A stretch of DNA of 8,369 bases from Sulfurimonadaceae bacterium (lineage in GTDB: Bacteria; Campylobacterota; Campylobacteria; Campylobacterales; Sulfurimonadaceae): contig JAPHSI010000165.1 of NCBI GenBank assembly GCA_026193155.1, positions 1-8,369 on the forward strand. Reading direction: 5' to 3'. The translations under genes were made by a program, and so were the position numbers. The notes under the pieces were generated by a model that worked only from the letters and a program-made list of their open reading frames with translations, searched no databases and had not been told where the DNA came from. Of this stretch, positions 1-6,460 are shown piece by piece (within the stretch, counting starts at the first letter, position 1; each line of letters starts with the position of its first letter).

Positions 1-237
1 AAAATCACCATAAGATAATTCAGTTTTATTTGCACTAAATTCAACATGTACATGAGCATTAATAAGCCCAGGCATAAGCAAGGAATTTTCTCTTAATGAG
101 CTTACTTTTGCATTTGGAAACGCATCTATTAGTTCTTCATAAGGGGCTATTTTTTTAATTGTTTTATCGTAAGCAACAGATAAATTTGTAGATACTCTGT
201 CACCTAAAAGTATATAATGTGGTGTAATTATTTGCAT
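1..237 (-). CDS. mqnF: Amidohydrolase, probable aminodeoxyfutalosine deaminase (N-terminal part, cut by window edge)
   Basis: Reading the minus strand from an ATG at 237-235 gives 79 open codons that run off the left edge, so only the N-terminus is visible. Residues 1-45 look like the small beta-sandwich that precedes the barrel in COG0402-type amidohydrolases. The segment LMPGLINAHVHVE (about residues 54-66) is the family's first metal-binding HxH motif at the end of strand 1. In Campylobacterota a gene of this family beside aroQ is usually assigned as the deaminase converting 6-aminodeoxyfutalosine to deoxyfutalosine in the futalosine route to menaquinone, also called MqnX. Family membership is clear. 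The exact substrate is inferred from lineage and position, and another deaminase of the same family (for example one acting on S-adenosylhomocysteine) cannot be excluded without the rest of the protein. It is transcribed divergently from the aroQ operon. The ribosome site is weak (AAAGAA, about 243-248 on the minus strand). Confidence 0.75.
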   Translation of the reverse strand, partial: MQIITPHYILLGDRVSTNLSVAYDKTIKKIAPYEELIDAFPNAKVSSLRENSLLMPGLINAHVHVEFSANKTELSYGDF

Positions 238-267
238 ATTATTTCTTTAATCTGATTTATATATGGA

Positions 268-297
268 ATTATACATCATTTGTTAAAAATCAATCAA
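268..297 (-). promoter_or_regulatory. Sigma-70 promoter for the divergent amidohydrolase gene
   Basis: On the minus strand TTGATT (297-292) is followed after 18 bases by a perfect TATAAT (273-268). The start codon at 237 leaves a leader of roughly 25 bases. This is the best-matched promoter in the intergenic region. No operator or riboswitch-like fold is evident. Confidence 0.6.
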
Positions 298-321
298 CTT
301 TAATATTCTATAAGATAAAAT
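280..321 (+). promoter_or_regulatory. Candidate promoter region of the aroQ-to-mnmA operon
   Basis: Several AT-rich hexamers on the plus strand could serve as the -10 element. TTGTTA (280-285) lies 18 bases before TATTCT (304-309). TATAAG (309-314) and TAAAAT (316-321) are closer to the -10 consensus but lack a good -35, which is common in Campylobacterota, where the -35 box is poorly conserved. The region overlaps the minus-strand promoter, so the two could compete for polymerase. I cannot decide which hexamer is used. I saw no sigma-54 (GG-N10-GC) or sigma-28 signature here, which suggests the unit is read by the housekeeping sigma factor. Confidence 0.4.
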
Positions 322-352
322 ATCCCTTTAAAGTCAAAACACAAGGTATAAA

Positions 353-829
353 ATGAAAGTAGTAGTTATTCAGGGTCCAAACTTAAATATGTTAGGTGTT
401 AGAGAACAACAAATTTACGGACCGATGAAATTAGAACAAATTCATGCTCAGATGAAAGAATTTGCAACTCAAAACAATATTGAAATTGAATTTTTTCAAT
501 CAAATCTTGAGGGTGAGATAGTAGACAAAATTCAAGAGTGTTACGGTGAGGCTCAGGGTATTATTATTAATCCTGCAGCATATACACACACATCAATTGC
601 TATTCGTGATGCTATTAGTGCTGTAGGCATCCCAACAATTGAAGTTCATATCTCAAATATTCATCGTCGTGAAGAGTTTAGAAAAGAAAATATGGTTGCA
701 CCTGTTTGTGCATCTTCAATTGTAGGTTTTGGTCCATTCGGTTACCACTTGGCTATGGTTGGTATGACTCAAATTATGCAGGAAGTTGCAGCGGCACAAG
801 CGGCGCAACAACAAGCTCAAGCTAAATAA
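353..829 (+). CDS. aroQ: Type II 3-dehydroquinate dehydratase
   Basis: This enzyme catalyses the third step of the shikimate pathway, dehydrating 3-dehydroquinate to 3-dehydroshikimate by the type II mechanism, in the cytoplasm as a dodecamer of flavodoxin-like subunits. At 158 residues it has the usual family length. The N-terminal QGPNLNMLG motif (residues 7-15) leads into the flexible lid with Arg17 and the catalytic Tyr22. NPAAYTH (73-79) supplies the substrate-binding Asn, and EVHISN (97-102) holds the catalytic His99. Arg106 and Arg110 complete the pocket. The last 14 residues are only Ala, Gln and a Lys, a low-complexity tail beyond the fold. The start is preceded by AAGG (343-346), six bases upstream. 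It is the first gene of the long plus-strand unit, and folK follows after five bases. Confidence 0.97.
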   Translation: MKVVVIQGPNLNMLGVREQQIYGPMKLEQIHAQMKEFATQNNIEIEFFQSNLEGEIVDKIQECYGEAQGIIINPAAYTHTSIAIRDAISAVGIPTIEVHISNIHRREEFRKENMVAPVCASSIVGFGPFGYHLAMVGMTQIMQEVAAAQAAQQQAQAK

Positions 830-834
830 CTTAT

Positions 835-1323
835 ATGTATCTACAACGTAAACTTAGTGATGAACTTGTTTTATACAAAGGTTTGCGTTTTGGATATAAG
901 ACAGCTCAAAAAACAGTTTTTAGACATCAAGTCGTTGTTGGAATAGGTGGAAATATTGGAGATGTTAGGCGAAGATTTGAACATCTTTTTTATTTTTTAA
1001 AAAAAAGTAAAAAAGTTGAAGTTTTACAAACATCATCAATTTTAAAAAATCCACCGTTTGGATATTTAGAACAAGATGATTTTTTTAATGCTTTAATAGT
1101 TTTAAAAACAGATATGCAAGCTACTGAGATATTAAAGTATCTTCAGATGGTAGAGAAAAAATTTGGACGACAAAGAAGTTTTGAAAATGCACCAAGGAGC
1201 TTAGATTTGGATATAATATTTTTCGATAATATGTATATCAAAAAAGATAAATTAACAATTCCACATCCACATTGGAATAAAAGAGAAAGTGTATTGATAC
1301 CTTTAATGGATTTATATAAATGA
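835..1323 (+). CDS. folK: 2-amino-4-hydroxy-6-hydroxymethyldihydropteridine pyrophosphokinase (HPPK)
   Basis: FolK transfers pyrophosphate from ATP to 6-hydroxymethyl-7,8-dihydropterin, the step before dihydropteroate synthase in folate synthesis. The core starts with VVVGIGGNIGD (residues 33-43), where most homologues read GLGSNLGD. FGYLEQDDFFNA (75-86) covers the pterin-binding loop. The signature APRSLDLDIIFF (119-130) carries the two magnesium-binding aspartates Asp124 and Asp126, and IPHPHW (142-147) closes the site. About 32 residues precede the usual HPPK start. No in-frame Met occurs between residue 1 and the core, and I recall a similar leader in Campylobacter and Helicobacter FolK, so I keep the ATG at 835. 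There is no clear Shine-Dalgarno site, so translation may depend on ribosomes finishing aroQ five bases earlier. The stop codon overlaps the flhF start (ATGA). Confidence 0.93.
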   Translation: MYLQRKLSDELVLYKGLRFGYKTAQKTVFRHQVVVGIGGNIGDVRRRFEHLFYFLKKSKKVEVLQTSSILKNPPFGYLEQDDFFNALIVLKTDMQATEILKYLQMVEKKFGRQRSFENAPRSLDLDIIFFDNMYIKKDKLTIPHPHWNKRESVLIPLMDLYK

Positions 1324-2603
1324 AAATTTTAACTTTTAGTGGCAAAACTCCATCAGAAGCATTGAAAAAAGCTAAGATGGAAGTTGGAGACGAGGGAATG
1401 CTTATTGAAACTCGTGAAATCCAAAAAAAAGCACTTGGTAAAGAACCTCTATATGAGATTGTGATTGGAATTGAAGAGAATGATATTCCAGTGGGTTATC
1501 AAAAAGTTAAAAAACCGCTTCAAAATCAAAAACCGCTAAAAAAAGAGAGTGAAGACGTACTTTTTAATATCTCCAAATCTGCTGAACAAATTTCACAAAT
1601 TTCAGATGTTACAAGGCCTCAGTTTGACTATGGCAATCAAAGAACTAATACTACACAAAATTTAGGATATGGTGAACCTAAAGAGTTAAAAGAGATCAAA
1701 ACTCAGATTAATAAACTTGGTGATAAAGTAAAGTTGATTCAAGATATGTTTTGGGATGAAAAATCACCTGAATTGGTAAGTCAAATACCACCGGAGTTTG
1801 CTGAAATATATAGACTTTCTGCCCAAAGCGGTATGAGTAGAGACCATCTAGACTCAATTATGCGTATGACATTAGAACATATGCCGTTTAAAATGCGTGA
1901 AAACTCGATAACCGTAAAAAGGTATTTTCAAACTCTTCTTCGAAAAGTTATACCTATAAGACTTGAGAGTACGCCAAATATCGGTAATAAAAGAGTTATA
2001 ATGCTTGTTGGGCCGACTGGTGTCGGAAAAACAACATCTATTGCTAAGCTTGCTGCAAGGTATTCTTTTTTAATGCAAAAGAAATATAAAGTCGGTTTAG
2101 TTGTCTTGGATACATACCGTATAGGGGCAGTCGAGCAGTTGATGCAATACGCTAGGATGATGAAGCTCGGGATTGAAACAGTAGTTGATCCTCCAGAGTT
2201 CTCAGCGGCTTTAGAATCCCTAAAATATTGTGATTATATATTAATTGATACTATGGGTTCAAGTCCATACGATAAGAATAAAATAGAAAAAATATATGAA
2301 TGCTTATCTGCTAACGATACTGAGTATAGTGTGGATGTAGTTTTAACGATGCCAAGTTCAATTAAATATGAGGATATGCTTTTAACATATGAAAATTTTT
2401 CATCTTTGGGTATTGATACTTTGATGTTTACAAAACTTGATGAGACAAAGGGATATGGAAATATTTTCTCACTTACCTATGAGACTAAAAAGCCGATTAG
2501 TTATTTTTCTGTAGGTCAGGAAGTTCCGGAAGATTTAGTATGTGCTACAAGCGAATTTTTAGTTGAATGTATGCTAAATGGTTTTAATAGGAGTAAGGCA
2601 TGA
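1320..2603 (+). CDS. flhF: Flagellar biosynthesis SRP-family GTPase FlhF
   Basis: FlhF is the third SRP-type GTPase beside Ffh and FtsY. It marks the cell pole and recruits early flagellar parts, and in Campylobacter it is also needed for sigma-54-dependent flagellar gene expression. The 427 residues show the expected three parts. Residues 1 to about 140 form the variable, charged B domain (start MKILTFSGKTPSEALKKAK is typical), 150-215 the helical N domain, and 216-427 the G domain. Nucleotide-binding motifs are GPTGVGKTTS (231-240, P-loop), DTYRIGA (264-270), DTMGSS (310-315, G3), TKLDETKGYG (371-380, G4) and SVGQEVPEDL (397-406). The G3 motif lacks the Ala-Gly-Arg seen in Ffh and FtsY. The gene overlaps folK and flhG by four bases each (ATGA), pointing to translational coupling with its partner FlhG. 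Confidence 0.96.
   Translation: MKILTFSGKTPSEALKKAKMEVGDEGMLIETREIQKKALGKEPLYEIVIGIEENDIPVGYQKVKKPLQNQKPLKKESEDVLFNISKSAEQISQISDVTRPQFDYGNQRTNTTQNLGYGEPKELKEIKTQINKLGDKVKLIQDMFWDEKSPELVSQIPPEFAEIYRLSAQSGMSRDHLDSIMRMTLEHMPFKMRENSITVKRYFQTLLRKVIPIRLESTPNIGNKRVIMLVGPTGVGKTTSIAKLAARYSFLMQKKYKVGLVVLDTYRIGAVEQLMQYARMMKLGIETVVDPPEFSAALESLKYCDYILIDTMGSSPYDKNKIEKIYECLSANDTEYSVDVVLTMPSSIKYEDMLLTYENFSSLGIDTLMFTKLDETKGYGNIFSLTYETKKPISYFSVGQEVPEDLVCATSEFLVECMLNGFNRSKA
2589..2593 (+). promoter_or_regulatory. Ribosome binding site of flhG
   Basis: AGGAG lies inside the end of flhF, six bases before the ATG at 2600 and nine before a second in-frame ATG at 2603. Both spacings are workable, so the first residue of FlhG is uncertain by one. 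Confidence 0.6.
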
Positions 2604-3475
2604 TGGGACATCAAGCAGAGAAACTTGAAAAATTAGTAGCTTCATCAACAAAAAAGCGTTCTCGTAATACTCGTTTTATTGCTATAACTAGTGGTAAAGG
2701 TGGTGTTGGTAAAAGTACAATTAGCTCAAATCTTGCATATATGCTATCAAAAAGTGGACTAAATGTTGGGATATTTGACGCTGATATCGGTTTAGCTAAC
2801 CTTGATGTAATATTCAATGTAAAAATAAAAAAGAATATCCTGCATGTACTAAAAGGTGAAGCATCCGTACAAGACATACTTATACCTGTTACAAGAAACC
2901 TAATTCTTATACCAGGAGAGAGTGGAGACGAAATTTTAAAATATGCAGATAAAGCACTGTTTGAGAAGTTTATGCAAGAAGCTGAGATATTAGATAAGCT
3001 TGATGTTATGATAATTGATACCGGAGCCGGAATTGGTGAGCATATACAGATGTTTTTAAATGCAGCTGATGATGTAATAGTGGTAACAGTTCCGGACCCT
3101 GCTGCAATTACAGATGCATATGCTACAGTTAAGACTATATCAAACCTTAGAAATGATATAGGTATGATATTAAACCAAGTAAAAAATGAAAAAGAAGCAG
3201 TAGCAATTTTCCAAAAAATTAAACAAGTTGCTCATTCAAATATTACGCCGGAGTTAAATTTAGAATTTTACGGGAAGCTTGAAGAGGATACAAAAGTATC
3301 ATCTTCTATAAAGAAAAGAGAGTTATTTTGTGTAACTTCTCCAAACTCTTCTGTATACAAAGATTTAGAACAAATTTCTAATAAAATAATAACTAAATTG
3401 GAACGAAATGTGCTAGTTTCTGCAGATGATAGTGGCTTAAGCGGACTGTTTAAACGTTTGATGCAACATTTTTAG
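2600..3475 (+). CDS. flhG: MinD/ParA-family ATPase FlhG (flagellar number regulator)
   Basis: FlhG (also FleN or YlxH) is a MinD-like ATPase that limits flagellar number, activates the FlhF GTPase and, in several bacteria, interacts with C-ring proteins FliM/FliY. The deviant Walker A motif SGKGGVGKST (residues 31-40) is plain, with FDADIGLANLD (59-69) as the second nucleotide loop and VMIIDTGAG (136-144) as Walker B. The N-terminus has HQAEKLEKL (4-12), a variant of the DQAxxL motif that stimulates FlhF, with His in place of Asp. The last 13 residues (GLSGLFKRLMQHF) look like the amphipathic membrane-targeting helix of MinD proteins. Length (291) is normal. The gene overlaps flhF by four bases, and the next gene begins 20 bases downstream. 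A divisome MinD is unlikely given the N-terminal motif and the flhF neighbour. Confidence 0.95.
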   Translation: MMGHQAEKLEKLVASSTKKRSRNTRFIAITSGKGGVGKSTISSNLAYMLSKSGLNVGIFDADIGLANLDVIFNVKIKKNILHVLKGEASVQDILIPVTRNLILIPGESGDEILKYADKALFEKFMQEAEILDKLDVMIIDTGAGIGEHIQMFLNAADDVIVVTVPDPAAITDAYATVKTISNLRNDIGMILNQVKNEKEAVAIFQKIKQVAHSNITPELNLEFYGKLEEDTKVSSSIKKRELFCVTSPNSSVYKDLEQISNKIITKLERNVLVSADDSGLSGLFKRLMQHF

Positions 3476-3495
3476 AAATAATTTTTGGGGTAGTT

Positions 3496-3828
3496 ATGTT
3501 AGGTGAAAATTTTGTATATTTTTTTACAGTTCAAGGCTTTTTTGTAGGTATCATATTTGGTGTTTTAAAGTCTTTTGATGCTGAAGGTTTATTACTTTAC
3601 ACATTTTTTATCACAACATTCTTTTACCTGTTCTCCCATGTTATAGTTGCATTTTATTTTAAAACAATTGCATTAAAAACTTATATGTTCCCAAAAGAGA
3701 TACATGAAAGACATCTTGATATTTTTGTCGAAGAGATAGATAGACGTGAGAAACTTATTGATTCTGCTATGAAGATAACAGATGAAGCAATAAAAGTTAA
3801 CAAAGAATCAGGCCACCACAATGCATAA
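3496..3828 (+). CDS. Small two-helix membrane protein of unknown function (flhG-fliA linker gene)
   Basis: I do not know a function for this 110-residue protein. It has two hydrophobic segments, about residues 6-25 and 31-53, joined by a short charged turn (KSFDAE). A charged C-terminal half (about 60-105) is rich in Glu, Asp, Lys and His and looks helical, possibly coiled-coil. By the positive-inside rule the C-terminal part, with KTYMFPKE right after helix 2, is probably cytoplasmic. Both termini would then face the cytoplasm, and there is no cleavable signal peptide. From memory, C. jejuni has a small predicted membrane protein at the same place between flhG and fliA (Cj0062c), so the position appears conserved. 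The start follows a G-rich but non-canonical GGGG (3486-3489). The 3' end overlaps fliA by eight bases. A flagellar role is inferred from the operon only. Confidence 0.8.
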   Translation: MLGENFVYFFTVQGFFVGIIFGVLKSFDAEGLLLYTFFITTFFYLFSHVIVAFYFKTIALKTYMFPKEIHERHLDIFVEEIDRREKLIDSAMKITDEAIKVNKESGHHNA

Positions 3829-4507
3829 TGGATACCATAATGATATTAAACACAAAGAAGATGAACTAGCCATACAATATCTTCCTGCTGTTAAAGCTAT
3901 GTCTTTTAGATTAAAAGAAAGACTACCAAGCTCTGTTGACTATATGGATTTATCAGCTATAGGAACAGAAGAGCTGATAAAGTTAGCACGTAGATATGAT
4001 GAGAGTATAAATGATTCTTTTTGGGGATATGCAAAAAAACGTGTCTATGGAGCTATGCTTGATTATTTAAGAAGTCTGGATATATTAAGTAGAGCAAGTA
4101 GAAAACTTGTAAAACAGATTGATTATGCCGTTGAAGAGTATAGAGTTGAACATGATGAAGAACCTACAGATGAACAACTTGCTGAAATTTTAGATGAAAA
4201 TGTTGACAAAATTCATGAGGCTAGGATAGCATCTAGTATATATACTGTAATGCCTTTACATGACCAACTTCAAGTTGGAGATGAAGGAGCAGCTCTTGCA
4301 AAAGTAGAAAGAGATGAATTGGTAAGTGTAATTAAAGATGTTCTCATAACGTATAGTGAACGTGAGCAAATGATTATTCAGCTATACTACTTCGAGGAGC
4401 TGACACTTAAAGAGATAAGTGAAGTGTTAGATATAACAGAATCAAGAATTTCGCAAATTCATAAGTCTGTGTTACAAAAAATAAAACAAAGTGTAGGAAA
4501 TGAATAA
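3821..4507 (+). CDS. fliA: RNA polymerase sigma factor for flagellar operon, FliA (sigma-28)
   Basis: FliA directs RNA polymerase to late flagellar and chemotaxis promoters such as that of the major flagellin, and is normally held in check by FlgM until the hook is finished. The 228 residues fit the family. Region 2 spans about 15-95, including LPSSVDYMDLSAIGTEELIK (35-54) and the core-binding/-10 recognition stretch FWGYAKKRVYGAMLDYLR (67-84). Region 3 lies around 103-145 (EEPTDEQLAEIL), and region 4 around 165-225 has the helix-turn-helix LTLKEISEVLDITESRISQI (194-213) that reads the -35 box. The ATG at 3821 is inside the previous gene, with AGG (3810-3812) eight bases upstream. The stop shares one base with the fliM start (TAATG). 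No flgM-like gene is visible in this window. Confidence 0.95.
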   Translation: MHNGYHNDIKHKEDELAIQYLPAVKAMSFRLKERLPSSVDYMDLSAIGTEELIKLARRYDESINDSFWGYAKKRVYGAMLDYLRSLDILSRASRKLVKQIDYAVEEYRVEHDEEPTDEQLAEILDENVDKIHEARIASSIYTVMPLHDQLQVGDEGAALAKVERDELVSVIKDVLITYSEREQMIIQLYYFEELTLKEISEVLDITESRISQIHKSVLQKIKQSVGNE

Positions 4508-5592
4508 TGGCTGATATATTAAGTCAAGACGAAATTGATTCACTTTTAGATGTTTTAGAAGATGAAGGTGGAGATTTACCCGATACTACAGAGGATATTT
4601 CTCAACCTCAAAAACAAGCTACACTCTATGATTTTAAAAGACCTAACAGGGTATCAAAAGAACAACTTCGTGCTTTTCGTGGGATTCATGATAAAATGGC
4701 ACGTTCTTTAGCTAGTCAAATTTCATCAATTATGCGCTCAATTGTAGAGATACAACTTCATTCGGTTGATCAGATGACATACGGTGAGTTTTTGATGTCA
4801 CTTCCGAACCCTACGAGTTTTAACGTTTTTTCCGTCAAGCCATTAGAAGGTAGCGGAGTTATAGAAATAAATCCAACTATTGCTTTTCCTATGCTTGATA
4901 GATTACTTGGTGGAAAAGGTGAACCTTTTGATGCATCTCGAGAGTTTTCAGATATTGAACTTTCATTATTTGAATCAATTTTACGTGTAATGATGGGTAC
5001 ACTTAAAGAGGCTTGGGGACCGGTTATGGAAATTTATCCAAATATCGAGTCAAAAGAGTCAAGTCCGAATGTTGTCCAAATCGTTGCACAAAATGAAATT
5101 GTTGTGATGGTTGTTATGGAGATAATTATTGGACATTCTTCAGGTATGATGAATATATGTTATCCAGTTATATCACTTGAACCGGTACTTCCTAGACTTG
5201 CTTCAAGGGATTTAATGTTAAATGAGACTAGCTCTAAAAAAAGTAGAAATACAGAGTTACAAGTCCTATTAGGTGGTGCTAAAGTAAATGTTGAAGCGAA
5301 TTTAGGTAATGCAGAGCTTACAATGCGTGATATTTTAGAATTGCAAACAGGAGATGTTATTAGATTATCCGAAGCTGCAAATGACATTGTAACCGTATGT
5401 ATAGACGGTAAAGATAGATTCCGCGGTGAAATAGGTTTGAGAAGGTTTAGAAAGTCAATTCAAGTGACAGAAGTTATCGATACAGAGAAAGATGCTGTTA
5501 AACGTGCACTAGAGAATTTTGAGAAAAAACGTCATGAAAAAATATCAGGTGTTGCTGAGATAATAAATGATGAAGTAGTAGGTGGTGAATAG
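4507..5592 (+). CDS. fliM: Flagellar motor switch protein FliM
   Basis: FliM is the C-ring protein that binds phosphorylated CheY and passes the signal to FliG to switch rotation. The N-terminal peptide ILSQDEIDSLLD (residues 4-15) is the near-universal CheY-P docking motif, joined by an acidic linker to the middle domain (about 45-230). That domain shows the conserved GGKG (135-138) in its FliG-contacting part. A SpoA-type FliN-like domain occupies about 250-322, with LGNAELTMRDILELQTGDVI (266-285) and GKDRFRGEIG (301-310). A charged tail of roughly 40 residues follows. The 361-residue length is ordinary. AGGA (4495-4498) lies eight bases before the ATG, which overlaps the fliA stop by one base. 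fliY begins one base after its stop, as expected for stoichiometric C-ring partners. Confidence 0.96.
   Translation: MADILSQDEIDSLLDVLEDEGGDLPDTTEDISQPQKQATLYDFKRPNRVSKEQLRAFRGIHDKMARSLASQISSIMRSIVEIQLHSVDQMTYGEFLMSLPNPTSFNVFSVKPLEGSGVIEINPTIAFPMLDRLLGGKGEPFDASREFSDIELSLFESILRVMMGTLKEAWGPVMEIYPNIESKESSPNVVQIVAQNEIVVMVVMEIIIGHSSGMMNICYPVISLEPVLPRLASRDLMLNETSSKKSRNTELQVLLGGAKVNVEANLGNAELTMRDILELQTGDVIRLSEAANDIVTVCIDGKDRFRGEIGLRRFRKSIQVTEVIDTEKDAVKRALENFEKKRHEKISGVAEIINDEVVGGE
5580..5585 (+). promoter_or_regulatory. Ribosome binding site deciding the fliY start
   Basis: AGGTGG sits eight bases before the ATG at 5594. An in-frame GTG pair at 5582 lies within this site itself and has no ribosome site of its own, so the ATG is preferred. 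Confidence 0.6.
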
Positions 5593-5593
5593 T

Positions 5594-6457
5594 ATGAGTG
5601 AGTTTATTAAGTTATTAGAAGACGAAATCGCTAAAAATGTTGAGACAATGGTTGGGATACTTCCAACATTAACTTTAAAAGAGGAACAAGAATTGAATAT
5701 GATGGCCAACATCATACCACCGATTGTTCTTGTTAAATTAAGTGTTAGTGGTGCAGTAAACAACGCAAAAGCCATGGTAGCTATTACACCTAATATGGCA
5801 GCGGCATTATCTGACTTGATGATGGGTGAAGAACTTGAAAATCGAGATAATATAAATGAAGATGATCTTGATGGAGCAAAAGAGACCTTTAATACTATAT
5901 TTGGAACAATAAATACAGTTTTATCTTCACAAAGTGAGATACCGGTTTTAAACTTCAAAGTAGAAGATATTGAATATGTAAGTGATGATGGTGAAGTAAG
6001 TTTAGAAGAATATGCAAATATGCATAAATATGATTTTGAAATAGAATCTGTCAGTGCACTATTAATGTTTATTATCGATGAAGAATTAGAAGATGTATTA
6101 TTTGGTTCTGGAGGGTCAATACTGGAAGCTGAAACACCGACTTCTACTCTTCAGGATGTTGGAATAAATGAGGCTAACTTAACACCAAGTGAGATTAATA
6201 ATATATCACTTATTATGGATGTTAAATTACCTGTTCGTGTTAGAATAGGTAAAAAAAAGATGTTATTAAAAGATGTTTTAAATATGGATATAGGTTCAGT
6301 AGTTGAGCTTAATCAATTAGCGAATGACCCACTTGATATTTTAGTTGATAATCATATTATTGCCCAAGGTGAAGTTGTAATAGTTGATGGAAACTTTGGT
6401 ATTCAAGTAACAACAATCGGAACAAAAAAAGAAAGATTAGCAAAGTTAAAGTCCTAA
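5594..6457 (+). CDS. fliY: Flagellar motor switch protein FliY (CheC-like plus FliN domains)
   Basis: FliY is the FliN-type component of the switch/C-ring, carrying a CheC-like domain that in Bacillus, and reportedly in Helicobacter, dephosphorylates CheY. From the ATG at 5594 the product has 287 residues. In the CheC-like part (about 1-165) DGAKETFN (93-100) fits the D/S-x3-E-x2-N phosphatase pattern with Glu97 and Asn100. The corresponding helix near the N-terminus lacks an obvious E-x2-N, so I count one likely active site. The C-terminal SpoA/FliN domain covers about 203-275 (LPVRVRIGKKKMLLKDVLNM, 212-231). The N-terminus starts MSEFIKLLEDEIAKN and has no FliM-like LSQxEIDxLL peptide, unlike Bacillus FliY. 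A start at GTG 5582 would add four residues but overlaps the ribosome site. The gene follows fliM after one base. Confidence 0.93.
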   Translation: MSEFIKLLEDEIAKNVETMVGILPTLTLKEEQELNMMANIIPPIVLVKLSVSGAVNNAKAMVAITPNMAAALSDLMMGEELENRDNINEDDLDGAKETFNTIFGTINTVLSSQSEIPVLNFKVEDIEYVSDDGEVSLEEYANMHKYDFEIESVSALLMFIIDEELEDVLFGSGGSILEAETPTSTLQDVGINEANLTPSEINNISLIMDVKLPVRVRIGKKKMLLKDVLNMDIGSVVELNQLANDPLDILVDNHIIAQGEVVIVDGNFGIQVTTIGTKKERLAKLKS

Positions 6458-6460
6458 AGA

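Noticed and set aside
999..1006. A8 tract in folK (also A8 at 6251-6258 in fliY and 6464-6471 at the LOG gene start) as phase-variation sites
   Set aside because: Runs of this length are expected in such AT-rich coding sequence, all three frames are intact, and known contingency tracts in this phylum are usually longer G or C runs.
2611..2877. Open frame on the minus strand opposite flhG
   Set aside because: It lies wholly inside a well-supported gene, has no ribosome site or recognisable family, and its composition is what the reverse of a MinD-type gene gives.
5582..5593. GTG start for fliY four codons upstream of the ATG
   Set aside because: The GTG codons form part of the AGGTGG ribosome site for the ATG at 5594 and homologues begin with the MSEFxKxL-like stretch.
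5160..5958. Two open frames on the minus strand opposite fliM and fliY (5160-5387 and 5545-5958)
   Set aside because: Both are antisense to conserved flagellar genes, and their products are Ser/Ile/Leu-rich reverse-strand shadows without motifs.
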